Assembly: GCF_003369915.1 (NCBI RefSeq)
Contig: NC_046677.1
Location: forward strand, 21,346,913-21,410,912
DNA from: Drosophila miranda
Taxonomy: Eukaryota > Arthropoda > Insecta > Diptera > Drosophilidae
Length of the DNA stretch: 64,000 nucleotides
Direction: 5' to 3'
Numbering within the stretch: the first letter of the stretch is position 1; each line of letters opens with the position of its first letter. Both the position numbers and the translations under genes were made by a program. This document shows positions 1 to 12,139 of the stretch, piece by piece. The notes under the pieces are model-generated. The model made no database searches and was not told where the DNA came from. It saw nothing but the letters and a program-made list of their open reading frames with translations.

Positions 1-3000
1 GACCTTCAGTGGCACTCCAAATAGGCACACATCTGTTTGTTATTGAAGAACTCTTGCAGATGTGGCAGATCCATCCCCAAATCTAATCAGGGATCCCAAT
101 TGCAGTGAGCCGATATCCGAGAGACTAATTAGTTTCGTGAGAGATGGGAATTTTTGAATCAATTGCAATATAAATCTTCAGCTGTCAGCGAGCTGTTGAT
201 GCGCTGGCTAATTGAATTTATATATTTGCAAAAACGCATTGATCAGATCACATCGCAATATTCAATCAAATATTGTTATCTAAAATTAAGTATTCACGCA
301 TAAATTATCGATCCGATTTCCAGGGAAAGAAAAGCGTGTAGTGGCAGGCTGTCGGCTGTCCAGTTCCCAGGCTTAATTGAATATTTATAGACCTGCACTC
401 GATGCAACTGAGTCGTTTTTATGAGTTATTAAGTGCGAATTGTTTCAAATTTTTACTAGCTTTCGACTGTTGGCCCCTGCCCCCATCTGACTCCAATTAT
501 AAAATAATCACAAAACAAAAAACACTGTTTACTGATTCAGTTTTGAGGCTTTAACCCCGATGCGCACATCGCCGACACAGTATCGAATACAAAGACCCAA
601 TATTGTGATCTAATTCTCACACTGAATAATTAATGGAACACAAGACATGCCATGCGCGGCTATCCAATGCAAATTAGGTAGATTTTACAGGAAACTGTTT
701 TACAGATAACAACCTGAACTAACCTTGATCCGTCTCGTCTGTACTGGAATTTATGAATTGAACGTAATGCAGAGACACCTGCAAGACAGTTCCTAGTTGA
801 CCCACTACCAGGGCACTGGGTGCTAGTGCTGCCATATCCAAACGAAAAGCTGTCGCAACACATTTCACTCTGAATGAGAAAGCTCGCGGGAAAAATCATT
901 TCAAAATTGTCCAAGAATAGAACAAAATTTCGGAAAGTTTCACAACTGCTGGACAAAAATCTCAAAAAAGATCGAGCAAAAACTAATCAAGAGAACGGTC
1001 GACACTCGAAGATCTGATTCAGAGAATCACAGATTTCTATCGCTATCAGCACTGAGCGCGTTTTATATTGAGCGCCAAGCTCGGACTAGTTGGATCTCGG
1101 GAGATTAGTGGCACACGGCTTTATCCAAAAAGCTGACTCGACGTCCCTCACAATTTCGAGCGGTATTGGGGCCGCCATATGAGTGCGAAATATGTCACCC
1201 TCTCCACTCAGACCGAGTCCGAGTCCGAGTCCGAGACCGAGTCCGAAACCTAAATCAGACGCGGTTCCAGCTTCCAGTTCAGTTTCTGCGGCCACTGGCG
1301 ACTGACGAGCGATCAGAGGAACGCGTCTGCCCTGCCTGCCTGTCCTCTGCTGTACGGGAAGCGTGCAAAAGTTCAAACAACCGTACCGTGCCCGTGCTCC
1401 CGTACCCGTACGTATACCCGTACGTATACCCGTACAAATAAACTAGATTGCAACGGTGCCCGTGTATATCTGAGAGAGTGTGTATCTGTGTGTCTGTTTG
1501 TAATGTGCCTTTGTGTGGCTTAGTCTAGCGGATTTCTATAAGCATTTGTATATATAGTAGCGCCAGAAGTCGCTTACGCGCATTCGAACCTCAAACTTCT
1601 TCGAACCTCAACTTCCACAACTAACGGTCAAATGAAATCGAGCTCGAAACCGTAACCGTAACCGATATCGAAAATACGATAAGTCGCGCCGCTCATTTCC
1701 GGTGCGTGTGTGTTGTCTCCCAGTCTCCAGCGCTTGAGGAGAGATTTCGCTTTGGTTTTTGCGCAAAACCCAGATCCGAATTGATCCGAATCATAAATGT
1801 ATGTTCCTTTAATTTAGGCGTGCGTTACAACAAACCCCCTCACCCAAGAAGAAAAAAAAAATAACCAAACGGGAAAACAAACATATAAAAAACCAAAAGC
1901 TCATCGCACTCTTGCTCTCTTTTGCACTCTCGGCTCGGCTCAGCTCACGCACCCACAACGCCGCAACGGCAGCAGCAGCAGAAAAGCAGAAGCAGAAGCA
2001 AAAAATACTGCTAATTTGAAACGGTAAACCAATGTTTTTGCTTTTGCATAAATTTATTACATTTCTAGTACCATAGTGTGAGTGTGACAGGAGGCGGGTG
2101 CGTGTGCGTATGCGTGTAGACGTGTGTATTTGTTTTGTTGTGTTTATCGCTGTCCACGCATTTTCCGCTCAGAGATGATGTTGTAATAAATTGTCAGTCG
2201 ACAGCTGATAACGATTAATGATCCACGGAAGTTCTATCTAATCTGAGTAAATTGATTTGTACATTTTAAAAGTGATTTCAACGATTAGTGCATAAAATTA
2301 TATTTGGTCGTGGCCCATTTCCATTCGTTTCTGCAAGAGGTTCTATGAAAATCTAAACACAATCAATAAAGTCGGGGTGAATTCCTATTAGAACTATTAG
2401 TGAAATTACATTCATTCACCTCAGAAGCGGCTAATAACAATCAAGAGAATACTTTTATAGATTGTGCTGGTTGAGGAAAACATAGGAGGGAAATAGTTCT
2501 ATGATTTGTATCATATAAATAGAATCTGTGTCCATTAACTCAAATCAAATCTTTATAAAACAGGCACAATTAATTTTCATAGTTCGATAAGAACCTAATA
2601 GATATAATCTATAGCTCTATAAATATTCGTCTCCATATGCAGACGACCATAATATATTCTGGCTGAATGAGACCTTATAAAAGTATGTACATATACATAC
2701 ATACAAGTCGATAGATGTGCAAATAGATATCAGGAACGACACATTTTGGGTAACGACAGGAATTCAGATAGAATACAAACATTGAAATTAGATATATTTA
2801 ACAATACTTTAGTTCATCGAATGATATTCTTCAGTTTGCCACAAAAGATGCTCGTTTTGTATCAAATGTTTGCCCGTTCTCTAATATTTCTTTGTGGAAT
2901 TAGATCGCATAGAAGCGGTTATTCAATCTGACAATGACACCAAAGATAGCACTTAGATGCTGATAATGGCAAAAGTAAATATTGAACAAAACCAAGCTGT

Positions 3001-5745
3001 AAAAGATGTACTCTTTCCATTATCGCAGTCGGCACCTCGCAGACACCTGAAAATGCTTTCGAACAACAAATATTTTGAATCACTCGTGGAATCGTAAACG
3101 TTTAATCATTTCCAAATACATCAGCTAGACCGTAAAACGAGGCAATTCAGGAGATTGTAGTGTTTAGGATGGATGGCTCTTATCTTTCTATGCACAAGAT
3201 ACAGCTTGAGACTATATATTTGTTGGCAAACCTAATTAGCTTAGTCGGGAGACTTATCAAGAACCTTGCGAAAAATTGAGCTTGAGTCGTTGTCGTTGCT
3301 CAGCGTCCAATTTGGCATTTGAATTGTCACCCGTTCTTTGTCAATTATCTGACTTAATTGGAGTACAATGTACAGCAAAGAGGGACGATTTGGATGGGAA
3401 TGGGGATGGGGATTGAAGGATGGGGATTGGAGGATGGGCCTTACTGACTTTGCATTGAAACGTCATTTGGCCCACTTGGGGAGTTTGAACTTGAAATCAG
3501 CCGCTGCTGAAAGCTCATTCTCTCCTCTAATCTGTATATGCGTATGCCAGATATAATTTACGAGTATATATAGTCATCCATCTATCTATGCAATCTATTG
3601 GATCCAACCATCAACATGCGGTACCTAAACGAGGAAGTCTTGCTGGGCGGCCGCTGCCTCAATGAACCACTCCGCGGGGCATCTATTTAGCCAGTGGGTC
3701 CACCACTTTGATTTAAATGTGAATGCGCTTGACCCAAACTGCAGTTGCTGCTGCAGCAGCCTCCCCAGCAGCTGAGACCTTCGCCGGAGGCCCCCAGCAA
3801 GTCGTGTGTTTAATTATCGCACATACGCCGCGTTGTCCAGACAAAAAAACAAAACCAAAAACGAAAACGAAAATCACAAACATCCTGCACTAATTCCAAG
3901 GGGGCGAGAGTTCCTCTTAATTAGCGGTAAAGCCATTCAGTCGATGCATAATTGAGAAGAGAGACAGACTGTCAAGTGAGCAATTGATGAAATAAATCAC
4001 TGGCGAATATATTTCATTCACACGTAATGAAAATCATTCTGTAATATTAACGATTTTGTGGAATATTTTATACATAATTTATGTTCATTTTAGGCATTCT
4101 TTGAACACAATTCTCAGCTTTTTTTGATAAACTAACAAAATTGAATCAAACTGAAATGATTTTATGCTTGAACAAGGTTCTCACTCAAACGTTTTTGATA
4201 GTTGAACTCTATTAACAACCAGATCTACGAGTATTCAAATTAATTCGATTTGAAAATCTTTTAGGCATCAGAACTCATGGGAAGAGCTTTTCAGTCACTG
4301 GAAAAATTTGGTAGATATCTTCAATAGATGATCTTTTTCAATAACTGAACGTTTTTAATAGTCTGGCTCTTGTCTGGCTATACTCTCTTTTAAAAATAAT
4401 ATGAAATTATATGCCAAATTTTTAAATAAATTTCCTGATCATATCTGGACACTTAAACTGAATAATTTCTATAGCTCAAACACAACGAAAAAGAACAAAG
4501 TTAATGGGTTTGCTCACTTACATTCGACAGTGAGGAATATTCTAAATATAGAAGTTTAATCACATAATTAAAGCACTTTAGTTGAGGTATATTGGAATGG
4601 AATTCTTCGAATATTTCCTTACAAGTACATGAGATAAAAATAAAGCATCACCACCCATCCCTCCCCCACCTAGATATTGCATCATCATTTTCTTCAGTGC
4701 CTTTTCTTCCCTTTCCCACCCCCTGCTTGGCGTCTGCCCCTGACCTCTTCATAGGTGGGGAGGAGGAGTTCAAGATCGTGGGGCCACTGTCAATGTCTCC
4801 GCTGAGGCGTGTGCGGGATCACTTTCGCTTTTTGTTTCGGAGGCATTTTAGTTTTAATCAAAGCTCTTGGATGTGCCTAAATTGGATCTATTAAGTCACT
4901 TGAGATAAGTCAGGAGCGTCGGACTTAAGTGTCTGCTGGAGGGCCACTCAACGCACAGATTGTCACGTTGACGTTGAGCTATCAGTAAAAGAGCTTCGCT
5001 CTCAGGTGATCATCATAAATGCGGCATGTGGGATGTGGGACATCTGACATCTAAAAGGGCGCGAGGCAAACAGACTTTATATATCTTATGGTGGATATAT
5101 ATTTTATACTATATTCAGATATAATAAAGGATTTCCAAGCTTAGCACTATGATGAAATACGATTTGTATATATTTCCCTTCAGGTTACGATCAGGAGTAT
5201 TTGGAAGGACATGGAAGGGTTGCCAAGGGAAACAATGAAACAAAAATAATAGTTGTAGAACCATCCATGGGATAAAATATCTTATATTATTGTAAAATGC
5301 TTTTAGATTAATAATATTTGTTGTATGTATTGCCTTTTCTTCAGTTAAAGTTCCCTTCATTTTCTAACAGAGAAAAAATGAGTGTTTCTTTTATAAGGTC
5401 ATCACTTAAGTACTTTTTAGTTAATGTAGTTAAATAGGGACCCCTGTATACATGTAATCTAGTGATACGAGCTCTACAGTACATACTCATACCAACAACA
5501 AGACAATGCCTTTCTACTTGTCGGGTGCATACTGGAAACAGTCAGATTTGATAGGATGGGATGGCTGATGTGAATCTGATAAGCGCACATCTATGGGAAC
5601 TATCTGTTCTATAAGCTATTTTACAGTACACTACCCATTAGGACTATTTTCTTTGCTTTGCTATACCATGTTTATGGGAAAACTAAATATTGATAAGGAT
5701 AGCGCGGCCCCATCTTCTAACAATTCTTTACATTTCCATTTCCAG
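1..5745. other. non-coding region upstream of fusl
   Basis: I find no convincing protein-coding exon here. The DNA is AT-rich with a GC-richer island at about 1000-2100 that carries simple repeats and a TATATATAG run near 1549. That island could be a distal promoter or first non-coding exon of fuseless. This is suggested by the strong pyrimidine-AG acceptor at 5745, which begins a leader exon in front of the fusl start codon. Short open frames in the region (for example about 1086-1376) are made of repeats and show no protein family signature. Confidence 0.4.
1209..1243. repeat. GAGTCC-type hexanucleotide repeat
   Basis: An imperfect tandem of a six-base unit (GAGTCC with a GAGACC variant) lies in a GC-rich island. 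A second short tandem of CCCGTAC/GTATAC type follows at about 1398-1437. Both are ordinary simple-sequence DNA. Confidence 0.7.
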
Positions 5746-6268
5746 AGAGCCAATCGCCCGGTGGATGCGGATTTGAACGTTGATGTAAATGTGGACCTGG
5801 ATTATGCAACAGCAGACAGTCGGTGGAGAGAGGGAGAGGTGACAGACTGTCCAGAGACAGACAGACAGACCGAGTAATTATCAGTGCCAGATTATTATCA
5901 TCAGCAGCAGCAGCGATGCAACCACGGTAACACAGACCCGGAGAGGACCAGTCGGTGGCACTGAAGCGGGGCTCTCTCTCTCTCTCTCTCTGTCAGCCGG
6001 ACGGAGCTGGCAATGAACACAATGCCCACGGCCTCATTCACAAACTGCCTAGCCCGAGACCATTGCGAAAACAGTTGAGCATTCGCCGCGTTCAGGTTGT
6101 GGTTGCGATTGCGGATACGCTTACGGCTGGAGCGCAGGACCAGCAAAGCCCGGCAAACATATCCGGAGTGGAAATTTTCAGCAATTAAAGCAATCAAAGC
6201 AACGCAACCCATCATCAGAGCAGAGCATATCAGATCAGAGGATCGGCTTGATTCGGCTCGGTTCAGCG
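5746..6268 (+). other. fusl: fusl 5' UTR exon (probable)
   Basis: A pyrimidine-rich stretch ends in AG at 5745. The DNA then changes to GC-richer sequence with CAG and TC repeats, and runs without a further obvious splice site to the fusl ATG at 6269. This is typical of a Drosophila leader exon spliced from a distant promoter. The location of the first exon is not resolved. Confidence 0.5.
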
Positions 6269-8590
6269 ATGCTGACTACAGACATGGGCACAGCGGCAGG
6301 GCCGACGCCGATCATCGTCAGCAGCAAGCCACAGAAATCTCATTGCCAATCCCCGGCGCTGGCGTCGGAGCAGCAGCTCTTACAGCACCATCAGCAGCAG
6401 CAGCAGCACCAGCATCCCCACCTGCCCATCCACTCACATGGCCATGTCCATGGCCAAGTCCATGGCCAGACAGCGATGCACTGCGAGAAGTACATGCCGG
6501 AAGCGCCGCGCCGGAACCTGCACGAGCTCCTGTTGGAGCTGCTGGACATGCTTCTCTCCTGCCTGGTGGTAACTATTAATTATTATTATTATTATTATTA
6601 GAATCAGAAAACAGTGTACACATACATATATCGCGATATCGAAAAATACTATAAAATATTATATGAAAATATTTCCATCTCTATGAATTTTTGGTGGCGC
6701 CCTGCGTTATTGCCTACTGGCGCGGCACCTGGGAGCTGATGGGAGTTTTCCTGTTCCCGAGCAGCCTGCCTCTCTCCGCGCTCTCCTCCTTTCTCATCGG
6801 CGGTGTGGGGCACTTCGTGTTCACCATCACCCAGAACTTCTTCAAGGAGCACATCCACCCGGACAAGCGACGCCTCACCTACTACGCTGTCTCGCGGCTC
6901 TACACCGCCGTCTTCGGGATTGTCTGTGTCAACATGTGGCGCGGCGCCTGGATGCTCTGCGACTGGCTGACCAGCGTGGACTCCCTCATCATCGTCTCTG
7001 TGGTGACGGCAATAGCCCTCATCTTCCTGGTCGCCACGCGCACCCTCCGCAACCTGGGCGCCGCCCCCTACACGGTAACAATGGACCACAAAACCGACTA
7101 TTTCGAGGTGGACACCATGTTCAAAATACCCGTAAGTGAATCCTGAAAATACTTAAAATTCCATCCACACACAAACTCCCAGCTATCCCATCCGGATGCT
7201 CTTACAAAGAGCTGACAACGTAGAAGCCTGTTTTAGCAGTTCCACAGCTTTGATAGTTACACGGCAGCCACCGCTGGTCGTTTCATAGCAACCAGCATTG
7301 ATTGTATCACAGCAGCCAACTTATAGTTGCAAAGCTTCTTACAATCGGACCTCGCTATATCGACTCGGCTATATGTACATGCTGATCAAGAATTTATATA
7401 CTCTATGGAGTCCAAGATGGTTACTACTAGAAAATTTTATAATAAACACTTTGGGGGTATAACAAAAATTACGAAATATCATAAAAATGCAGTTTAATAT
7501 GCTTCTTACTTATGTAAAGGTGTTACGATCGTACTTACGATCGTTAATTAAATATTTTATAGTCTGAATAAATTAGTTCATTAAATTAAAAAGGCAACTA
7601 AAAGGCTATTAATTCTTATGAAATGAATTGCCCGTGTTTTACGTATAGATACTACTCAAAGTACTCTATAGATAATCTGTTAAAAACGCCATATCATTAA
7701 CATAAACATACCAGTATGTGTATCCCGGAAAGTATAGATTTGTGATTTGATCCTTAAATTGTGTTTCCCTTTTCTCGTTTCTTCTCCTGAAGGGTTTCCA
7801 TCAACCTGGCCTGTATGTGCTGGACACACTCTTCTCGGTTTTTGTCATTGGCAGTCTGGTGGTAATAGCATGGCGCGGAGTCTGGGGCATCTTCGACTTG
7901 ACGCTATTTCCCAAGGACAAGGCCAAGTCGGCATGGGGATCGCTGGTATGGCAAAACACTTCTTAGCCAAATCATTTTGCATCTGTCTAAGTGTTTTTTT
8001 CCTCTGTGCAGCTAATTGGATATCTGACCGTCTTTGTGACGTTTCTCATCCATCCCCTGATGCGGTACGTGTGTCGTCGGATAAGCGGCATCCTGAAGCT
8101 GATCATATGCGACATTTACTATCTGATGACCTTCTTTGGGGCGGTGAATGCATGGCGCGGTATCTGGAATCTACTCGATGTGTATCTATATCCAGGTAAA
8201 GGGATTTTTCCAAAGTAAAACTACATACCTTTGCTTAATCTGATCCTGTCATCCGTAGACAATCGACTGATGAGCTTCTGGCTAACACACATCATACCGT
8301 TCCTGCTGCTGGCCGCACTCAAATGCTCCAACTCCATCCTGGTGCGTGGGGTTTTCATTGATGCCGACGGAGCTGGCGCCGAGAGTGTCGACATTCCTAT
8401 TAACTATGTGCGTCTACACTTCCTCCGAGAGCGACGCAAAAAGGCGCAATCATCATCATCAGCATCTCCTCCGCCGCCGCACTATTACCTGAAACCGGAG
8501 CACGCGACGCTCGGCAGGAGTGCGGAGAAGGATAAGGAGGCGCAGAGCAGCCTCATCGAGAAGCCACATGCCACCGTTCAGATCGTTTAG
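6269..8590 (+). CDS. fusl: fuseless, multi-pass presynaptic membrane protein
   Basis: Five coding exons: 6269-6568, 6694 (or 6697)-7131, 7793-7945, 8012-8195 and 8259-8590, giving about 468 aa. Exon 1 encodes a His/Gln-rich cytoplasmic N-terminus followed by NLHELLLELLDMLLSCLV, the start of the first membrane segment. Exons 2-5 encode roughly eight hydrophobic segments. Four WRGxW motifs occur near residues 109-113, 182-186, 273-277 and 345-349. The C-terminus is polar with a Ser/Pro run. The Drosophila family member fuseless is needed for presynaptic calcium channel organisation and neurotransmitter release; that is family knowledge. The start at 6269 is the first ATG in the frame. Introns 2-4 are canonical, but intron 1 has no AG at its 3' end (see findings). 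Confidence 0.85.
6569..6693 (+). other. fusl intron 1 with no AG acceptor
   Basis: The reading frame must be interrupted here. The upstream exon runs into stops, and the downstream frame has a TGA at 6664. The 5' end is GTAACT. No AG exists between 6667 and the conserved codons GTG GCG CCC TGC at 6694-6705. The last AG dinucleotides before that are at about 6599-6614. The flanks share the pentamer GGTGG (6565-6569 and 6693-6697), so the exact boundaries are ambiguous. Either 6693 or 6696 as the last intron base keeps the frame. Confidence 0.6.
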
Positions 8591-9021
8591 ATCCGGATAC
8601 GGACTTGTTTGTTACCGTTAAAATCGTTTCTATGTCTAGCTGTTAAACTAGTTGTACACTTAAAATGCCTAAGCCTAATCTTAAATCGCGCATAATTCAC
8701 GTTTAACGAGCTTACTTAAGAGTCAGATGTGTAGCCCTAAGCCCTAGACTTAGGCCTAATCTTAGATGTTATCCTACTCATAATCCTTATCCTAACCAAC
8801 TACCTACACCTGTAAAAAAGTTAACCAATAATGTCTTTGGGCAGTCACTTAGAAACTTGCCTTTTTCACTGCAGTTTCGACTTTACTATATATATATACA
8901 TATCGTCCAAATATCACAAAGGTAGTGACGACAGCACCATCACACACGCTCCGATACGATTACGAATATAAATACTGTACATTATTCGTATTTTCATATA
9001 GCGCAAAATGAAATGAATAAA
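8591..9021 (+). other. fusl: fusl 3' UTR with poly(A) signal
   Basis: AT-rich sequence after the TAG at 8588-8590 ends with AATAAA at 9016-9021. Another AATAAA-like signal lies about 50 bases further on. No coding potential is visible. Confidence 0.6.
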
Positions 9022-10741
9022 TCTTTGTAAATATATGTATAAAGCAATGGGGGATGATCTTTCACTTAATAAATTAAAGGAGGTTATCTGCTGAAGATGA
9101 AATAAATGTTATGCTCATGCTTCTATAAGTCTAAGACCACATGGCATTAGTAGTCATCTAAGCAATCACCTATCAAAGACTATACAATTACCAAGATACA
9201 AGTACTGCATGAGGCGCCAAAAAGCTACTATGTCCAAGCAACTTATATGGTTTTGCTTCTATATAAAGAATTTAATATGACATGGTACTTTTTAGGTTTA
9301 GTTTGTTGAAATATTGAACTATAAAGATATTTTTAAAGTTCTTACCTCTCTTTTTCCACATTGGCTTACAAGACCAGAAATATATTCAAGGGAGACACAC
9401 AGAACCATAGACAAGGATAGAATTTATAGCACGCAGACCTATAGTGACGTTATTCAATGAAAATTTCAATTTCCCTTTCTACAAACGACAATACAATGAA
9501 ATAAAAATAATAAATTCGAATGCAGTCTGGTCGTATAAAAGTCTCAGGGCCCAACCGTTTCCCCAGCTATGAACTTGTCATTCCTGGCATCACTAAATAT
9601 ACAGAAAGCGAAATCAAAAAAAGGAAGGGGCTTCTAAAACCAAACCTTATTCTATACATTGTTCTGGGTCAAAAACGTTTGTCATCTTGAGGCAAATAAA
9701 CGAAGAAATCGTTGATAAATTGAGCAACAAATCGGATAAATACCTTAATGGTGGCTTTTTGCTGAGATACATATATATGTATACTATATGTATATATATG
9801 TATGATAGTGGCTACGTGTGCCCTACACGTCTGATTTCTGACAGCCCAAATGCTTACGAGGACGATCTGGGGATAGATCTGAATGTACGGTTTTACGGTT
9901 TTCAGTTGATAAAGAAATCAGAGAAAAAATAAAGTTTTTTTTTTAATCTTAAACAGTACTTTTGTTGATATACAAATTTACTCATTTCATCAAAAAATCA
10001 GATATTTTACTTCTGTAGATTGACAGTAAAAGTAATTCGAAGATAAAGATGGAGTCACGTGAAATGGATCTATGATCATTTGGCTCTTACTTAGGATCCC
10101 CTGGAGTGAGAATATTCTACTATCTTAATCTTAAAAGACCTTTTACCTGCATTTTCTTTGTGTTCTGACTTTGGAGAACCCCTATAATGATAGATCTATA
10201 AAACTGAAGTAATTACACCTCCCATCCACTGGCAGTTTCGTGTAGCGCATCGAAGCACAGGTAGCAGCCGAAACAGTCAGCTGTCTGTGGGGCGCCTTCT
10301 TCAGAGATCTCTCCTCCGTGTGTCTATTGTCTTTGCTTAAAAATAATAGCAAGAACAAAAGCAACAGACAATCGGCAGCTAAAATAAATACGCAAATACA
10401 AATCGAAAACGCAAAATAGAAAGCAATTGATATGCTAGCAGAGCGCCAATTTGCAGCAACTTGGCATTTTAGTTTGAAATTTGCGACGGTTTGCTGAAAA
10501 TCAACATCGCATGCAATCGCGGCGGATAAAATATTATAGCACGAGTACTACCGACTATATAAAATTCTGACAATTTTATTGACAATCAAATATTAAATGC
10601 CTGCATCTTTCCAATAGTTTGAAATTGATTTTGTATAGTTAAAGAAAAGGGAGAGTCGGAACCCATCCAAAAAAGAGTTTTAGATTTACATAACCCAAAA
10701 GTGCGCAGCAATTGGTAAAGTTTCAACGGTTTTCCGTGGAA
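9022..10741. other. intergenic region between fusl and the acylphosphatase gene
   Basis: AT-rich DNA with no supported gene. The 9687-9932 open frame is low complexity and has no family match that I recognise. The last 190 bases are the likely promoter and leader of the next gene. Confidence 0.5.
10556..10564 (+). promoter_or_regulatory. TATA box of the acylphosphatase gene (candidate)
   Basis: TATATAAAA sits about 186 bases before the ATG at 10742 on the same strand, with room for a start site near 10585. No strong initiator was identified. Confidence 0.35.
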
Positions 10742-11347
10742 ATGGGCATTATTCCGGACATACGTCAGCTGGTGACACTGGACTTTGAGGTGTATGGACA
10801 TGTACAAGGTGTGGCCAGGCAGGATCGGAGCAAGGGCAAAGTTCAAGGCTGCAGGCGCAGTGGCAGTGGTCAGTGGGAAGCGGTGGTACTCGTACCATAT
10901 CCACCAGCTAAAAATAGACCCAAAGTAGCTGGCTGGTTACTTGGGGGCTGCCTGCCTCTGCGGCTGTCCTTGGCTTTGTTTCACGCCCCACGGCACTTTC
11001 ACTAGAATATCTAGAATAATTGGGGAATCTGTATTATCGCCAGGTCTGAACCTAACGAAAGATACACGCGACCGCTGCACCAAGGCAGGCATCACTGGAT
11101 GGGTGAAAAACAGCAAGCAGGGTACGATTGTCGGCAAAATGCAGGGCCCCAAGGATGAGGTGGACAAGATGTATGTAGCACATGCACTTTGATAATGATT
11201 TTCAAGTAATTCCATTGCTGAACTCCATTTAGGGTCACCTGGCTGTCTACCGAGGGTTCGCCGGGCTGCGAGATCCAACGCTGCGACCTGCGGAATCAGA
11301 GCAACCTCAACCGGCTGGATTACAAGGATTTTGCCATTAGGTTTTAG
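10742..11347 (+). CDS. acylphosphatase-like protein, catalytic Arg replaced
   Basis: Three exons, 10742-10808, 11044-11170 and 11233-11347, joined in phases 1 and 2, give 102 aa, the usual size of the acylphosphatase family (hydrolysis of carboxyl-phosphate bonds, cytosolic). The order of family motifs is intact: FEVYGHVQG (the G-x-VQG loop), then DTRDRCTKAGITGWVKNSKQGT (written as two parts, helix and GWVKNS), then EVDKM, STEGSPGCEI and a C-terminal DYKDFAIRF. The active-site Asn of GWVxNT is present (GWVKNS). The catalytic Arg of the usual VQGVFFRKHT stretch is not: the spliced protein reads VQGLNLTKDT, with Thr at that position. By synteny this is probably the D. melanogaster CG14022 orthologue (from memory). 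An AATAAA follows at 11442. Confidence 0.8.
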
Positions 11348-11441
11348 ATGTGTTACAGTCCACGCCATGATGATGGTGTGGTGTGCAATTTTTCTGTTTG
11401 TTCTGTACACTATTTCGATAAGTTTGTAAATACGAGTAAAT

Positions 11442-11447
11442 AATAAA
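11442..11447 (+). terminator. poly(A) signal of the acylphosphatase gene
   Basis: AATAAA lies 95 bases after the stop codon at 11345-11347, before the convergent cype 3' end. Confidence 0.5.
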
Positions 11448-11604
11448 AACGCTTAAGTCCCGACTCGGAATCAGCTTTGTCTTTGGGCAGTAAAACAGCG
11501 CGGTGCACATACGAGTTGAAATCTATTTAGTTTTCAATACAGAAGCGTAACGTAACACATCGTCGACTTATACTATATGCGTACACCTAGGGGCGTAGGG
11601 TCGC

Positions 11605-11905
11605 TTAGCAGGACTGGAAACGGCCGGCGGCCTTCATGCGCTCGAAGGATTTCTTGGCGTCGTACTTTCTGCAATTTAAATGAATTGTCAGATGTCACAG
11701 AGCAGATATACTATCTTGCAACTCACTGGTAGAACTCGGCGTAGGCGGCCTTCTTGGGATCGTTGATCAGCATCTTGTAGGCGACGGTTACGATGGCGGT
11801 CAGACCAAGGGACACGGCCAGATTACGCTTGATCGTGGCGTTGTGGAGGCCACGCAGGACTGGGCCGGCGGCGCTGGCGGCGGAGGTTGCTGGAGCGTTG
11901 GTCAT
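11605..11905 (-). CDS. cype: cyclope, cytochrome c oxidase subunit 6C
   Basis: Two coding exons on the minus strand, 11905-11727 and 11668-11605, give 80 aa. The join is phase 2 with donor GTGAGT and acceptor TTGCAG. The protein has a short Ala/Ser-rich start, RGLHNATIKRNLAVSLGL leading into one transmembrane helix (residues about 28-48), then NDPKKAAYAEFYQ and a basic tail ending RFQSC. This is the COX6C pattern: a nuclear-encoded single-pass subunit of respiratory complex IV in the mitochondrial inner membrane. A leader intron is likely between 11917 (TTACAG acceptor) and 12105 (GTGAG donor). The gene converges on the acylphosphatase gene, leaving 257 bases between their stop codons. Confidence 0.93.
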
Positions 11906-12131
11906 CTTTCGACTGGCTGTAAGGAGAAAAAGTATTTGTATTGGACGTCAGTTACGTAATTTTCGCAGTGCCATTTTGCGCAGTGCTGTAGCACTAGCAG
12001 CATTGTGCCCACCAATAGCTTGCTATTAAATGAGAATTTAAATCAAATTAAAGGTATTTTTAGACCCTTTTTAAATAGTTGAAATGTAAAAAGAAAAACA
12101 CTCACATTTGCAGAAAAATTTCGACTGGAGA

Positions 12132-12139
12132 TATCGATA
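12132..12139 (-). promoter_or_regulatory. cype: DRE (TATCGATA) at the cype promoter
   Basis: A perfect palindromic DNA-replication-related element lies just upstream of the deduced non-coding first exon of cype, about 27 bases above its donor at 12105. DREF-bound DREs are a hallmark of Drosophila housekeeping promoters, which suits a respiratory-chain gene. Confidence 0.55.

Noticed and set aside
1086..1441. Overlapping frames on both strands at the GAGTCC repeat
   Set aside because: Both are driven by the hexanucleotide repeat and show no protein family pattern.
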